In this document: positions 27,294-37,173 of the stretch, one piece after another
Layout: the number at the start of each line of letters is the position of its first letter
How positions within the stretch are numbered: the first letter of the stretch is position 1
From: Gammaproteobacteria bacterium
GTDB lineage: Bacteria; Pseudomonadota; Gammaproteobacteria; S012-40
Length of the DNA stretch: 64,000 bases
NCBI GenBank assembly: GCA_029884425.1
Contig: JAOUHV010000002.1
Span: 40,192 to 104,191 of the forward strand
Direction of reading: 5' to 3'
The notes under the pieces: generated by a model
Databases searched by the model: none
What the model was told of the DNA's origin: nothing
The model's input: only the letters and a program-made list of their open reading frames with translations
Program-made: the position numbers and the translations under genes

Positions 27294-27947
27294 TTAACTC
27301 ATCACCACCATGTCGTCAGATCGACAATGCTTGAGTGGTGATGCGATACTGCACACTGCACCCGGATTTTTGGCCAGATACTGCTGATGAAATTCCTCAG
27401 CAAGATAAAACTCGCTCTGAGCCAACAATTCGGTGGTTATGTCACCCAAACCTTGCGCGCGCATAACCGACTGCCAATGATTCATGCTGGTCACTGCCCT
27501 TTTTTTTTGTTCATCATCGGCAAAAAATATACAAGAGCGGTACTGCGTTCCCACATCATGTCCCTGACGCATCCCCTGGCTCGGATCGTGATTTTTCCAA
27601 AAGACTTCCAGCAATTCGGCATAACTCACTTGCGACGAGTCATAAATGACTTGCACCGTTTCTGCGTGCCCCGTTCTACCGCTGCACACTTCCTGATAAG
27701 TCGGATTTTTGGTAAAACCTCCACTGTAGCCAACCCATGTGAGATAAACGCCATCCACCTGCCAGAAAAGACGTTCGGCTCCCCAAAAGCACCCCATGGC
27801 AAATCTGGCTATCGAATGATTTTCTGCAATAGCATCGGTGAATGACCGACCAAACACTGCATGAGGCTCCTTCAAAAAACGCACTGCATCGCGACCAACG
27901 AGGGCTTCATTTTTACTGGGCAATCTGGTCCTGAATAAAAAACTCAT
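27294..27947 (-). CDS. msrA: Peptide methionine (S)-sulfoxide reductase MsrA
   Basis: A 217-residue protein that reduces methionine-(S)-sulfoxide in oxidised proteins. The catalytic motif is FAMGCFWGAERLFW; substrate-site motifs GYSGGFTKNPTYQEVCSGRTGHAE and NHDPSQGMRQGHDVGTQYRS follow. Recycling cysteines are present near the C-terminus (AVCSIASPLKHC). It has the long E. coli-type N-terminus. The start codon follows AAGGAGG. It lies 24 bases after dgt and about 60 before the oxygenase-like gene, suggesting one operon. Confidence 0.96.
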   Translation of the reverse strand: MSFLFRTRLPSKNEALVGRDAVRFLKEPHAVFGRSFTDAIAENHSIARFAMGCFWGAERLFWQVDGVYLTWVGYSGGFTKNPTYQEVCSGRTGHAETVQVIYDSSQVSYAELLEVFWKNHDPSQGMRQGHDVGTQYRSCIFFADDEQKKRAVTSMNHWQSVMRAQGLGDITTELLAQSEFYLAEEFHQQYLAKNPGAVCSIASPLKHCRSDDMVVMS

Positions 27948-27971
27948 ACTTTTTCCTCCTTGGATGGCTCG

Positions 27972-29390
27972 TTAAAAATTAACACTGGCCGGAATTCGCA
28001 ATTGTCTGTAGGTTTCAATCGCCTGCTTGTCGGTCAAACAGGCAATGTAATCACACACCTGACGCATTGCCTGCTCCTTGTCCCCTATCAGTTCAAAGCG
28101 CTGATAAATGGCTCGAAACTTCTCCGGCAGCAAACACCCACGGCCACAACGAGAAATCTCCGTCGTCAGCGCAGAAAACAATCCACTCACCACTTCTGCA
28201 TTAATAAATTCTTTGGCGCGGAATCCCGGCGAATTCACCAAGCTCTCATGCACCATGGCCTTCAACAGAGCCACTTGCAAACGAGATTTTTCAGACAAAG
28301 ACACCTTGGTTAATACCGGATTAACAACATTCAGCTCAACTTCGATCTCGTTATTCAAATCACTGACAATGGCCTGTATGAATTTTTTTCGTGCTGCATC
28401 ACACTCTGCCATCCTACTTACTGAAATATCCGCCCATGCACCGCCAAACTGGCCAAACTGAGAAATGCCGTATTCATTTATTATGATTTGAATCATTTCA
28501 AAAACTTCGTCAGCGCCAATCTCTTTGGCATTTCCAGATTTAGATATTTTTTTTGCCATTCCGACTAGCTGGCTGTGTGTGAAGTTAAAAAGACGACATG
28601 GATTGACATGCCCTGAACGCAACGCATCGTCTAAATCAAAACAGGCATTGGCAATATCATCAGCCACATCCATGATGTGGCACTCAACAGTTTTTAGGGA
28701 TTGACCAGATAATGAATTTCCCAGCAATGCCATTTTTATTCTATTGACCAACGGCATCTCCTGGCGGTAATAACCGCTATCGGCAGAACCCGCCTCATCT
28801 GCACTATGGGCATGAACCTGATCATATTTGATCACTGCCGCCAATGTGCGATAGGTGAAGTTTAGTCCCTGACGGAGATCATCACCCATGCCTGACAAAT
28901 ACTCGCCCAGCATGGATGCACCTTCAATACGCGACAGGAGTCGCACTGTTTGTGCGTTGGAATTAAACCCTCCATAGTCTTTCATGCAGCGATCCAGCGC
29001 ACGCTCTCCTTCATGGCCAAACGGCGGATGACCGATGTCATGCGCCAGCGCGGCGGTTTCTATCAGACTCAAATCAAGTGGATTTTTTATGAAGTACGAA
29101 TACTGACGATTGATACGCTCTGCTATTCCGACGGCGATCTCTGCAACTTCCAGTGAATGCGTCAGCCTGTTACGAAAACATTCCAGTTCGCTCACTGGGA
29201 ACATTTGGGTTTTTCCTGCCAAACGGCGAAATGCATCGCTACGAATCAGGTTGCGGTAATCCAATCTGAATGGATTTTTATACGTTGCTTCTTGACTTGA
29301 CACGGATAAATCACCATCCCGATCTACGCATCGATCGGTATAAAGCCTGACGTCATTTTCAACAATCGCAATTTTTTTGTTGCACAGCAT
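27972..29390 (-). CDS. dgt: dGTPase-type deoxynucleoside triphosphate triphosphohydrolase
   Basis: A 472-residue HD-superfamily enzyme that releases triphosphate from dGTP or other dNTPs. HD ligands are visible in RLTHSLEVAEIAVGIAE and ALAHDIGHPPFGHEGERAL, with the third Asp in VECHIMDVADDIANACFDLDDAL. The N-terminal FRLDYRNLIRSDAFRRLAGKTQMFP motif is typical of the family. Roles include dNTP pool balance and, for some homologues, depletion of dNTPs during phage infection. msrA follows directly. Confidence 0.93.
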   Translation of the reverse strand: MLCNKKIAIVENDVRLYTDRCVDRDGDLSVSSQEATYKNPFRLDYRNLIRSDAFRRLAGKTQMFPVSELECFRNRLTHSLEVAEIAVGIAERINRQYSYFIKNPLDLSLIETAALAHDIGHPPFGHEGERALDRCMKDYGGFNSNAQTVRLLSRIEGASMLGEYLSGMGDDLRQGLNFTYRTLAAVIKYDQVHAHSADEAGSADSGYYRQEMPLVNRIKMALLGNSLSGQSLKTVECHIMDVADDIANACFDLDDALRSGHVNPCRLFNFTHSQLVGMAKKISKSGNAKEIGADEVFEMIQIIINEYGISQFGQFGGAWADISVSRMAECDAARKKFIQAIVSDLNNEIEVELNVVNPVLTKVSLSEKSRLQVALLKAMVHESLVNSPGFRAKEFINAEVVSGLFSALTTEISRCGRGCLLPEKFRAIYQRFELIGDKEQAMRQVCDYIACLTDKQAIETYRQLRIPASVNF

Positions 29391-29584
29391 AAATTTCCCT
29401 GTTTTGAATCTGCTTTTGAAATTTGATGCTGACCAAATACAATTTTTCTATGTCGGCATCAGACAAAATTCTGTTTGGTAGTATTTTTCAACTAGCGTGC
29501 CGGCGTTTTTTTAACCGACGACTGTTTACACAGGTTTTACGAAGACAGGGATATCAATAAACGAGGTTTCGGATTGTTATGGAC

Positions 29585-29608
29585 AAAAAAAAGCCCGGCG
29601 AACCGGGC
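29585..29608 (-). terminator. Rho-independent terminator after the second chemoreceptor gene
   Basis: On the minus strand GCCCGG and CCGGGC pair around a TTCG tetraloop, followed by eight T residues. It lies 23 bases after the chemoreceptor stop. Confidence 0.92.
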
Positions 29609-29630
29609 GAATATCAATGCATTTAATACC

Positions 29631-31658
29631 TTAGGAAACTTTGAAGTTATTAACCAAACCTTGAAGCTCGATCGCTAACGATGACAGCTCTTCTGCAGAT
29701 GCGGTACTTTGCTGCGCACTTTCCGCTGTTTGCTCAGAAAGATTGCTGATATTAACAATGTTTTTGTTCATCTCGTCGGCAGTAATGCTCTGTTCTTCAG
29801 CGGCACTGGCGATTTGCGTGTTCATCTGACTGATTACCGCCACCGCCTGTGCGATTGCATCCAGGGCAGAACCCGCCTTGGTGGTATGCTCTACGCCAAT
29901 TTTCGCCTGTTCCTGACCTGACTTCATCGCACTGACCGCATTTTTGGCGCTGGTCTGCAGTTTTTCGATCATAGCCTCGATTTCGGAAGTTGACTCTTGC
30001 GTACGACCCGCCAGAGTACGAACTTCGTCAGCCACCACCGCAAAGCCTCGACCTTGCTCGCCAGCACGGGCCGCTTCGATCGCGGCATTCAGTGCCAACA
30101 GATTGGTTTGTTCGGCAATGCCTTTGATGACATCCAGTACCGCGCCGATTTCCACACTGTCGTCAGCGACTTTGTTAATCACTTCTGATGAACGCTGAAC
30201 TTCGCTCGCCAGACGTTCAATGGACTCAGAGGCTTGCTTGACAATTTGTCGACCACTACTTGCCTCTTTATCTGCATTCGATGCCGCCGTCGCCGCATCA
30301 CTGGCACTGCGCGCCACTTCCTGCACAGTGGAGGCCATCTCATTCATTGCCGTAGCAACTTGATCTGTCTCGGCACGCTGATTTGAAAGATTGCCGGCAC
30401 TTTCCTGCGCTACCGCCGCCACTTCCTCAGACGCCGCCGCCAATTGTGTTGTCGCCGATGCGATACGCTTAATGGATGATTCAAAAACCTCTGCCATTTT
30501 GTTGAAATGCTGCGCAATATCACGCATTTCGTCGCGGGTATCAACAAACAGCCGAACACTCAAATCGCCTCCCGCCATACTGCCAGCCACGACTTCAATT
30601 TTCTTGACTGCGGTTTCAATAGACAAATACAAGCCGGCAAACAGATAAAATATCACCAGCAGTACTGCCACCACACCAACAATTTCCAGCGCCTCAAACC
30701 GAGCATTTTCCGCTACCCGACCTTCCCATAACCCGTCCAACTCCGGTGCGACGATATCAAACAAACCGTACATTTTGGTAATACTGCTGGTGGCAGCATT
30801 AAATACGGTTGATGCGGATACGGTAATAACATCCTTGTGAATCAACTCACTATCAAGCAGCGCCTTAAATTGGACTGCATCAGCTACAACCTCATCTATA
30901 GCCTCTGATATCTTACCTGCCAGCGCTGGGTTATTTTTTATGGCAGTGTTCAATCCCGCCTTCATTTTGTTCGTCTGATAACCAATATTGTTGGCCAGTA
31001 CCGCCAGCTCAACCAACTCCCGATTACTCAGCGTCCCTTTTGCTGCCGCACCGGCACCCATCGCCCGCGCTTGGCCCATAAACTCCAGCAGTCGAGGAAT
31101 GCGGTTGACCGCCGCATCCCCGAGATAATAACTATCTATCGCAGGATCCAGAGCGATTTGCGATGTATCACCAACGTAACTGATCAGTGTCAACAACTGA
31201 TCTATCAGTGCCGTATGGTCAGTAAATGACTTGGCCTGGTCGTCACTGAGCGAGTCGTTTTTAAGGTTTTGCCATCCAGCCAGTATCGGCGCTAACTTAC
31301 CTTCGGTTTGTAACGCTACGCCCACCTCGGCATCCGTCACCCTTAACTGTTCAAACCCCTTGTCCACTAACTGTCGGGTCGCCAGGAGTTTTCCTCTGAA
31401 AGACGGTTCTCCCCCCAAGTAAACGGCAGTCTGCCCTCGGTGGGTCTGCAGCGGCTCCAGTACACCGCGTACGGCGACCACATACTCCAAGCCCTTCTGC
31501 TCGCCATGCATGTATGCGTTTTCATCGCTTACGCGACTAATCACCACATAGGATAGAAAGACCAGTGGCACCATAACCAGCACGAATAGCACTGAAAACT
31601 TTGCTAAAAACCGCATGCGGTTCATGAAATACATTGCAGGATAAAACCAGTTTTTCAC
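29631..31658 (-). CDS. Methyl-accepting chemotaxis protein with helical periplasmic sensor
   Basis: About 675 residues from a GTG at 31658, which has a GGGAGG site eight bases upstream; an in-frame ATG at 31721 lies upstream of the likely transcription start. A membrane helix ([20 protein letters not shown]) is followed by a large all-helical periplasmic domain of about 270 residues ([44 protein letters not shown]), similar in style to nitrate/nitrite-sensing helical bundles. Then a second membrane helix ([20 protein letters not shown]), a HAMP domain and the signalling tip ([27 protein letters not shown]) follow. The ligand is unknown. A sigma-28-like promoter lies just upstream, linking it to the flagellar regulon. 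Confidence 0.94.
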   Translation of the reverse strand: MKNWFYPAMYFMNRMRFLAKFSVLFVLVMVPLVFLSYVVISRVSDENAYMHGEQKGLEYVVAVRGVLEPLQTHRGQTAVYLGGEPSFRGKLLATRQLVDKGFEQLRVTDAEVGVALQTEGKLAPILAGWQNLKNDSLSDDQAKSFTDHTALIDQLLTLISYVGDTSQIALDPAIDSYYLGDAAVNRIPRLLEFMGQARAMGAGAAAKGTLSNRELVELAVLANNIGYQTNKMKAGLNTAIKNNPALAGKISEAIDEVVADAVQFKALLDSELIHKDVITVSASTVFNAATSSITKMYGLFDIVAPELDGLWEGRVAENARFEALEIVGVVAVLLVIFYLFAGLYLSIETAVKKIEVVAGSMAGGDLSVRLFVDTRDEMRDIAQHFNKMAEVFESSIKRIASATTQLAAASEEVAAVAQESAGNLSNQRAETDQVATAMNEMASTVQEVARSASDAATAASNADKEASSGRQIVKQASESIERLASEVQRSSEVINKVADDSVEIGAVLDVIKGIAEQTNLLALNAAIEAARAGEQGRGFAVVADEVRTLAGRTQESTSEIEAMIEKLQTSAKNAVSAMKSGQEQAKIGVEHTTKAGSALDAIAQAVAVISQMNTQIASAAEEQSITADEMNKNIVNISNLSEQTAESAQQSTASAEELSSLAIELQGLVNNFKVS

Positions 31659-31704
31659 CGTCTGCCCTCCCCTTTTCGGGTGGAAAATTCTCTTTGCGTC
31701 GAGG

Positions 31705-31732
31705 TGATCGGCAGGTCGCAAGTAATTCTTTA
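31705..31732 (-). promoter_or_regulatory. Candidate sigma-28 (FliA) promoter for the chemoreceptor gene
   Basis: On the minus strand TAAAG (TAAA at 31732-31729) and GCCGATCA (31712-31705) are 16 bases apart; the FliA consensus is TAAA-N15-GCCGATAA. The -10 element lies 47 bases before the GTG start. Confidence 0.55.
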
Positions 31733-31889
31733 CTGACGGCCGTTACAGTATTCCGGCAAAACAATCGTTGTTTTACGGCTCATTGCGGCAGAAAGAACGC
31801 ACACTCACCAACGAGCCCTATACACCAGGGAGGTAGAAAACAGACTAGCCCAATAATTAAACTAATTACTTTTCAGTGAGTTAAGATCA

Positions 31890-33848
31890 TTACTGGAGCG
31901 ATAACCAGTAAAAGCTTAGCGGGGGGACAACGATATCATCTTTGAACATTTCCGGAGATCGGCCGGTGTAAATATCCTTTAACTGCCTTAACTGCCATGA
32001 GTTCCAGGCAGCCAATTCATTAGCATTTATTTTTTGTGGATTAGTGTCAAAGTTGGCAATAACAAACACATTTTCAGATTGGGCGTTAAACACGCCATAG
32101 CGGCAGAATACAAACAGGTGGGGATTTTCTACGCTGACCAACTCACGATTATTAAAATCCGCAAACACCTGAGTTTCCTTGCGCACGGAAATCATTTTTT
32201 TTAGGGCACTGAATATTTTATATTCCACCGTTGCCACGTCATTTCTTTTTTCTGCCCGCTGCCAATCCATCCTGGGGCGATGTGCCCAACGGCTGTCTCC
32301 AGCAGTCATCTCGTCCAGCAAGAACCGAGGGTCATTCAGGGTTCCCAATTCATCCCCGTAATAAATCAAAGGAATTCCACCAAAAGACAAAATCAGACTG
32401 TGCAACAACAGGATCGATTTGATGGCATCATCAATGGCCTGAGCATCCGTTTGTTCCAGTGCGTATTCCAAACCCACCAAGGATGCCAACGTCCCTGAAA
32501 TTCGCGCATCACCGGTTTTCTGGTTGCTGCCAAATGGCAACCCCCGCGCATGTGATTCCTCAAATTTCCCGGTGAAGTAATCCAGCAAAAACTGACGATG
32601 ACTGCGCGGCTGATACCCCACAGTAACGATGTCCTGGTCATCAAAACCAAAACCGATGTCATCGTGACAGCGGACATAATTTAACCAGGTGGCACCGTCC
32701 AGTTTTACCGGCAAACTTTTTATACCTTGAGCGAGCAGTTTGGCGTTTTTCGTCGCTACCGCATCCCACATCAACGCCATAAACGTCGCGTTATAGGCAA
32801 TCTCGCATTCCTTGGCGATCACCGCATCTTCACCAAAATATTTTGCGACTTCCACCGGCGCTACAATCGCCTCTGCAATAAACAGCACACCAGGAGCCGT
32901 GACCTGACAACAATCCTTGAACAGCTGCAAAATCAAATGCGCTTCGCGCTCGTTCTGGCACTGGCTACCTACTTTTTTCCACAGAAAGGCAACGGCATCA
33001 AGGCGCAATATATCCGCCCCCTGATTTGCCCAATACAAAATAACATCTAGCATCTCTATAAACACTTTGGGATTGCTATAATTCAAATCCCACTGATAGG
33101 AATTAAATACCGTCATTACCCAGCGATTCATTTCCTCATCCCAGGTAAAATTTCCTGGCGATGTTTCGGGAAAAATCTCCAGCATGTTTTGCTCGAACAT
33201 ATCGGGCACGGTGCGATTTTCAAAGGTGTAAAAATAATCCTGAAATAGAGCATCACCGGCTCGCGCCTTTTGCGCCCACTCATGTTCGTTCGAGGTATGA
33301 TTTACCACCACGTCCAACACCAGCAGAATATCCCGCTGACGCATTTCTGCGGACAATCCCTGCAAATCCTCAAGCGTGCCGACGCGTGGGTCAACCTGCC
33401 TGAAATCACTCACCGCATATCCGCCATCACTTTTCCCCACCGGACACAGCATGATGGGCATAATGTGGACAAGATTGACGCCTAACTCCTGAAAATATCC
33501 CAGGCGCTCTTGCAGCCCGCACAAATCACCGGCGAAACCATCGCTGTACAGCGCCATGCCAACCCATCTTTGACTCAAGAACCAATTGTGGTCACTTTCA
33601 CGCGCCACATCGATTGCCTTGAACGCATCCGGTCGCCGAATGTAGTTGCTGGCCATGGTTTCAACCAAACGCAACATCTGCGTTTCAAAATCATCTCTGT
33701 CACCATACAGACGCTTAAACAGGGAGTGAATAGCGTAAAAATTAGCCCCAAGTCGGGTGTAAAAATGCCGCAAGTCACGCTTGCGAATTTCCGGTTTCAG
33801 CTTATTCAGAATATTATTGAGCAAAGAATGAGACACTTGTTCATACAT
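31890..33848 (-). CDS. ams: Amylosucrase (GH13)
   Basis: A 652-residue GH13 enzyme that transfers glucose from sucrose to an alpha-1,4-glucan, releasing fructose. The barrel motifs are intact: VVNHTSNEH (region I), ADILRLDAVAFLWK with the nucleophile Asp (II), GVLFIAEAIVAP with the acid/base Glu (III) and WLNYVRCHDDIGFGF with the transition-state Asp (IV). The all-helical N-terminal domain (LRHFYTRLGANFYAIHSLFKRLYG) and the segment SQRWVGMALYSDGFAGDL separate it from sucrose phosphorylases and trehalose synthases. It follows sps and spp, so the operon can both make sucrose and convert it to glucan and fructose. Confidence 0.92.
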   Translation of the reverse strand: MYEQVSHSLLNNILNKLKPEIRKRDLRHFYTRLGANFYAIHSLFKRLYGDRDDFETQMLRLVETMASNYIRRPDAFKAIDVARESDHNWFLSQRWVGMALYSDGFAGDLCGLQERLGYFQELGVNLVHIMPIMLCPVGKSDGGYAVSDFRQVDPRVGTLEDLQGLSAEMRQRDILLVLDVVVNHTSNEHEWAQKARAGDALFQDYFYTFENRTVPDMFEQNMLEIFPETSPGNFTWDEEMNRWVMTVFNSYQWDLNYSNPKVFIEMLDVILYWANQGADILRLDAVAFLWKKVGSQCQNEREAHLILQLFKDCCQVTAPGVLFIAEAIVAPVEVAKYFGEDAVIAKECEIAYNATFMALMWDAVATKNAKLLAQGIKSLPVKLDGATWLNYVRCHDDIGFGFDDQDIVTVGYQPRSHRQFLLDYFTGKFEESHARGLPFGSNQKTGDARISGTLASLVGLEYALEQTDAQAIDDAIKSILLLHSLILSFGGIPLIYYGDELGTLNDPRFLLDEMTAGDSRWAHRPRMDWQRAEKRNDVATVEYKIFSALKKMISVRKETQVFADFNNRELVSVENPHLFVFCRYGVFNAQSENVFVIANFDTNPQKINANELAAWNSWQLRQLKDIYTGRSPEMFKDDIVVPPLSFYWLSLQ

Positions 33849-33908
33849 ACGATTTTTTTCCAGTTGTCACTGATTCGAGATACGGCATGATGGATATTTG
33901 CATGGCAT

Positions 33909-34766
33909 TCACAAAATATGCATTGCCTTTATTTTTTCTCGCAAGCCTGGAAAATAATGACTCGCTCCCTCAAGAACACCCGCAGAATAATTGCCATTCA
34001 TTCCCAGCCAGTTTCCCTTGGCAAAGTACAGTTGAGATAAATGACCTTGCTGCTCGGCCAACAGCCTTGCCTCTCTTCTCACTTCATCGCTGGCATTGGC
34101 GACCAGCACTGAAGGTATTTCGCTGGCCATGATATCCAGATCGTTGCCGCTATCACCGGCAAAGACAACTTCATCTGTGGACATTTGCAAGTAATCACGC
34201 AGAAATCTCACTGCATGCAATTTGGACGCATTCGCTGGCAGGATATCCAATAAACCAACATGCTCAATATCATCTACGCTCCAGATCAAGTTGGCGTGGA
34301 CATCTACCGTTTGCAGTCGCGCCTGTAACATTGACAACACTGCGACGTAATCTTCAGATAACGGCACGTAGTAACTAAGCTTGTGTATATTTTGCTTTTC
34401 ATCCTCCTGCAATGTCAGACAAGTCAAATCTTCAAACATTCGTTGCAAGTCAACCGCATGTTTTCCTGCCCAGGCCTGATCCATTTTACGTGACCATACC
34501 TCCAACTCAGTCCAGCGATCATGATCCACGTGATAAATTTTGCTGCCGACGTCGCTAATCACAAATTGAGGAGTAGGCAATAAATAAGTACGAATAGCTT
34601 CTTTCACTAACCCAACATCACGCCCACTGACATACGCCAGCACAATTTCCGGCGATTGACACAGCGCGGAGAAAAGCACCCTGGCTTGAGTTGATTCCGG
34701 TTGATCGCCATTTGGAATCACGGTTCTATCCATATCCGTACACAACAAAACTTTATTTTTACTCAT
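33909..34766 (-). CDS. spp: Sucrose-6-phosphate phosphatase (HAD superfamily)
   Basis: A 285-residue Cof-type HAD hydrolase. Motif I is LLCTDMDRTVIPNG with both catalytic aspartates, motif II AYVSGRD, and motif IV VVFAGDSGNDLDIMA. It also has the cap-domain pattern of sucrose phosphatases (FVISDVGSKIYHV). It dephosphorylates sucrose-6-phosphate made by the enzyme of the preceding gene. Its ATG overlaps that gene by four bases (ATGA). The closely related mannosylfructose-phosphate phosphatase is the main alternative; the amylosucrase neighbour favours sucrose. Confidence 0.88.
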   Translation of the reverse strand: MSKNKVLLCTDMDRTVIPNGDQPESTQARVLFSALCQSPEIVLAYVSGRDVGLVKEAIRTYLLPTPQFVISDVGSKIYHVDHDRWTELEVWSRKMDQAWAGKHAVDLQRMFEDLTCLTLQEDEKQNIHKLSYYVPLSEDYVAVLSMLQARLQTVDVHANLIWSVDDIEHVGLLDILPANASKLHAVRFLRDYLQMSTDEVVFAGDSGNDLDIMASEIPSVLVANASDEVRREARLLAEQQGHLSQLYFAKGNWLGMNGNYSAGVLEGASHYFPGLREKIKAMHIL

Positions 34767-36925
34767 AATGTCATCGGTTCTGCTGCGCGACAGCTGTTGA
34801 AAAAATCATAATGCTCCAGCGACTCCAAAATCCCTGCAGCAAACGCCTGGCGTGCAAAATAAATATTGCGGTTATCCGCCAACTGGGACAGCTCTTCGTG
34901 GTGGCGATTGGCGATGACTGCTGCCAGCGTGTTTCCACGCATCATGTCTTCATCGGCACCGGAACCACCAGCGACAAAAACATGATTAAGCGGAATTTGC
35001 CAGCGATTGGCAGCATACCGCAGCGCCATTCCTTTGCTGGCACGAATCGGCGTGATGTCGAGAAACTGGCCAAATGCTATGTTGATATTCACCGCCAAAT
35101 CTTCCTGGTGAATTAAGCCTTGAATCTCTTCCATGGGCGGTGCGATGCTAGAGTCATAGTAGAAACTCACTTTGTACCGACTCTGCTCGTTCTTCGCCTG
35201 CAAACGTAATCCTGGCAGCCCATCAAGCAGCCGACGCACCACCTGCGGTGTCCAGCGATAATCGATATGTTTAAACCAAAGTTCATCAGCGGTCAGTTCT
35301 GGTGCGTAATAAATTTCTGTGCCGCAACTGGTAATCAGAATATCCGGTTCAGGTATGCCGTGGCTGCGCATAATCCGCAGTGCCGAATCCAGGCGTCGTC
35401 CCGTGGCAATACCAAAAACAGCATCTTTTCGACGGATTCGTAACAGCTGAATCAACTGCTGCAAACTGTCCTTGTCACCCAAAAGATTTTGATCAATGTC
35501 ACTGAAAATGGCTCTGTCACGATACAGTTCCGTGCGCCGCACCGCTGGACGGCGTTGTAACGTTTCGGTGCCGGCAAGCAACGGCTGCAGCAGCTTCAAA
35601 TAACTTTGTGCATGTGCCAACCATGAATAATGCTCTGTTACACCACTCATGCCATTTTTCGCACAGTGCTGCCAATATTTTTTGTCGCCCAATAATCGGA
35701 TCAGGGCATTGCTGATGGTTAGCGTGTCCAGCGGATCGATCAATATGCCATTGCCACAGTTACCAATGATGTCCTTTGGCCCACCGTCTTCGGTGGCAAC
35801 AATCGGCAAACCGGACGCGGCAGCCTCAATCAAAGTCAGGCCAAAGGGTTCGGTCAACGCCGGGTTAACAAAAACACCGCCGCTGCTTGCCGCCAAACGA
35901 TAAAACATCGACACGTCATTGCGCTGATGATGTTTGGGTAAAGCAATTTTTCCGTACAGATCATACCGATCCATACACACCAGCAGTTCTCGAAAAAACT
36001 CCTGGGCGCCAGCGTCCAGATCGTCAATATCATCACGATTACCGGCGACGATTACCAGATTGGCATACTGCTGTAGTTGCGGAGACTGACCGTAGGCTTC
36101 AAGCAGCGCAACAATATTTTTACGTCTATCGGCACGTGACAGCGCCAGAATTATCGGCTTTTCCGGAGCCCGCAAAAATCGACACAGTTCACTATAAATG
36201 TCGCTGGAATATTCATCCCCTTGCACCGGAACAAACTTTTGCACATCCGTCCCAGGCGGTATCACCCGCATCTGTTCCGGCTGATAGTGATCGTACAGTT
36301 CGTACTGTTCCTGAATTTCCTGCCGCGTACTGGTAATCACCCGCTCGGCTGCCGCCAGGGTTTGTTCCTCGGCATCAATCCGTCGACGCATGCAGTAGCG
36401 ATTTTCGATATCGTCGTGACTCAAACCACTGGCGAGTAATCGCAGTTGCTTGACCCGGCCCAACGAATGTCCGGTGTGAATGAGTGGAATGCCCAGTTGG
36501 TGCGCTACGCTGCTGCCCACATAGCCGGCATCGGCGTAATGGCTGTGCACCACATCTGGTGGTCGCGCCTGTGCGCGAAGGTATTCGACGGTGTTATCAA
36601 CGAAACTGTCCAGATGATCCCAAATCTGCTCTTTGGCGATATAACCGTCTGGCCCGGCGGAAATGCGTACAATTTTTGCGGTCGGCCCCAACTCTTCAAG
36701 CGGCTCGCCATAGTCCTCGGCCACTTGCGGATCAACCACGCGTCGGGTGACCAAATCAACCCGTCCAACCGCCGGCAACTGCGCCAACGCCCTGGCCAGC
36801 TCAACCACGTACAACGTCTGCCCACCGGTGTCGGCATCGCGGCCCAACTCCAGATTTTTTCCTCGTATCAGGCCATGCACACTGATCAACACAATGTACA
36901 GCCCGCAGCTCTGGTGACTCATCAT
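34763..36925 (-). CDS. sps: Sucrose-phosphate synthase with C-terminal HAD-like domain
   Basis: A 720-residue protein. Residues 1 to about 460 are a GT4 glycosyltransferase: LISVHGLIRGKNLELGRDADTGGQT, VVHSHYADAGYVGS, LIHTGHSLGRVK, VIPPGTDVQKF, LALSRADRRKN and NPALTEPFGLTLIEAAASGLPIV. It makes sucrose-6-phosphate from a nucleoside-diphosphate glucose and fructose-6-phosphate. Residues about 470-710 are a sucrose-phosphatase-like HAD domain, but motif I reads FSDIDQNLLG and motif IV GGSGADED, replacing the usual Thr and the first Asp. This half is probably not an active phosphatase, which fits the separate spp gene. Sucrose is a common compatible solute in halotolerant gammaproteobacteria. Confidence 0.9.
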   Translation of the reverse strand: MMSHQSCGLYIVLISVHGLIRGKNLELGRDADTGGQTLYVVELARALAQLPAVGRVDLVTRRVVDPQVAEDYGEPLEELGPTAKIVRISAGPDGYIAKEQIWDHLDSFVDNTVEYLRAQARPPDVVHSHYADAGYVGSSVAHQLGIPLIHTGHSLGRVKQLRLLASGLSHDDIENRYCMRRRIDAEEQTLAAAERVITSTRQEIQEQYELYDHYQPEQMRVIPPGTDVQKFVPVQGDEYSSDIYSELCRFLRAPEKPIILALSRADRRKNIVALLEAYGQSPQLQQYANLVIVAGNRDDIDDLDAGAQEFFRELLVCMDRYDLYGKIALPKHHQRNDVSMFYRLAASSGGVFVNPALTEPFGLTLIEAAASGLPIVATEDGGPKDIIGNCGNGILIDPLDTLTISNALIRLLGDKKYWQHCAKNGMSGVTEHYSWLAHAQSYLKLLQPLLAGTETLQRRPAVRRTELYRDRAIFSDIDQNLLGDKDSLQQLIQLLRIRRKDAVFGIATGRRLDSALRIMRSHGIPEPDILITSCGTEIYYAPELTADELWFKHIDYRWTPQVVRRLLDGLPGLRLQAKNEQSRYKVSFYYDSSIAPPMEEIQGLIHQEDLAVNINIAFGQFLDITPIRASKGMALRYAANRWQIPLNHVFVAGGSGADEDMMRGNTLAAVIANRHHEELSQLADNRNIYFARQAFAAGILESLEHYDFFNSCRAAEPMTL

Positions 36926-37068
36926 CGTTTCTCAAAGTTCGGTCACGGCCACATTCCGTGATAACTGATTGATTTATGCGTACTTTCAAGCTCAGATTAT
37001 TTACCCTACCCCAGCCGCCCCGAGATTGCAAATTCCCGCCTGCCTCATAAAAATTTTCATCCTCCCCC

Positions 37069-37097
37069 CTTGAAATCACCGCCACCAACCCCATTTA
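37069..37097 (+). promoter_or_regulatory. Sigma-32 heat-shock promoter of groESL
   Basis: CTTGAAA (37069-37075) and CCCCATTTA (37089-37097) are 13 bases apart, a near-perfect match to the sigma-32 consensus CTTGAAA-N13/14-CCCCATNT. It lies 77 bases before the groES start. No CIRCE repeat was found. Confidence 0.9.
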
Positions 37098-37173
37098 GCC
37101 GTCAGCCGTTTTATGTGTGCTTATTTTTTGTATAACAAACTGAACTACTTAATTCTTCAGGAGGATTAACAAC

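Noticed and set aside
31634..31879. 81-residue plus-strand frame opposite the chemoreceptor promoter
   Set aside because: It covers the sigma-28-like promoter in antisense and has no plausible start signal.
36926..37173. CIRCE operator upstream of groES
   Set aside because: No TTAGCACTC-N9-GAGTGCTAA repeat is present; a sigma-32 promoter is found instead.
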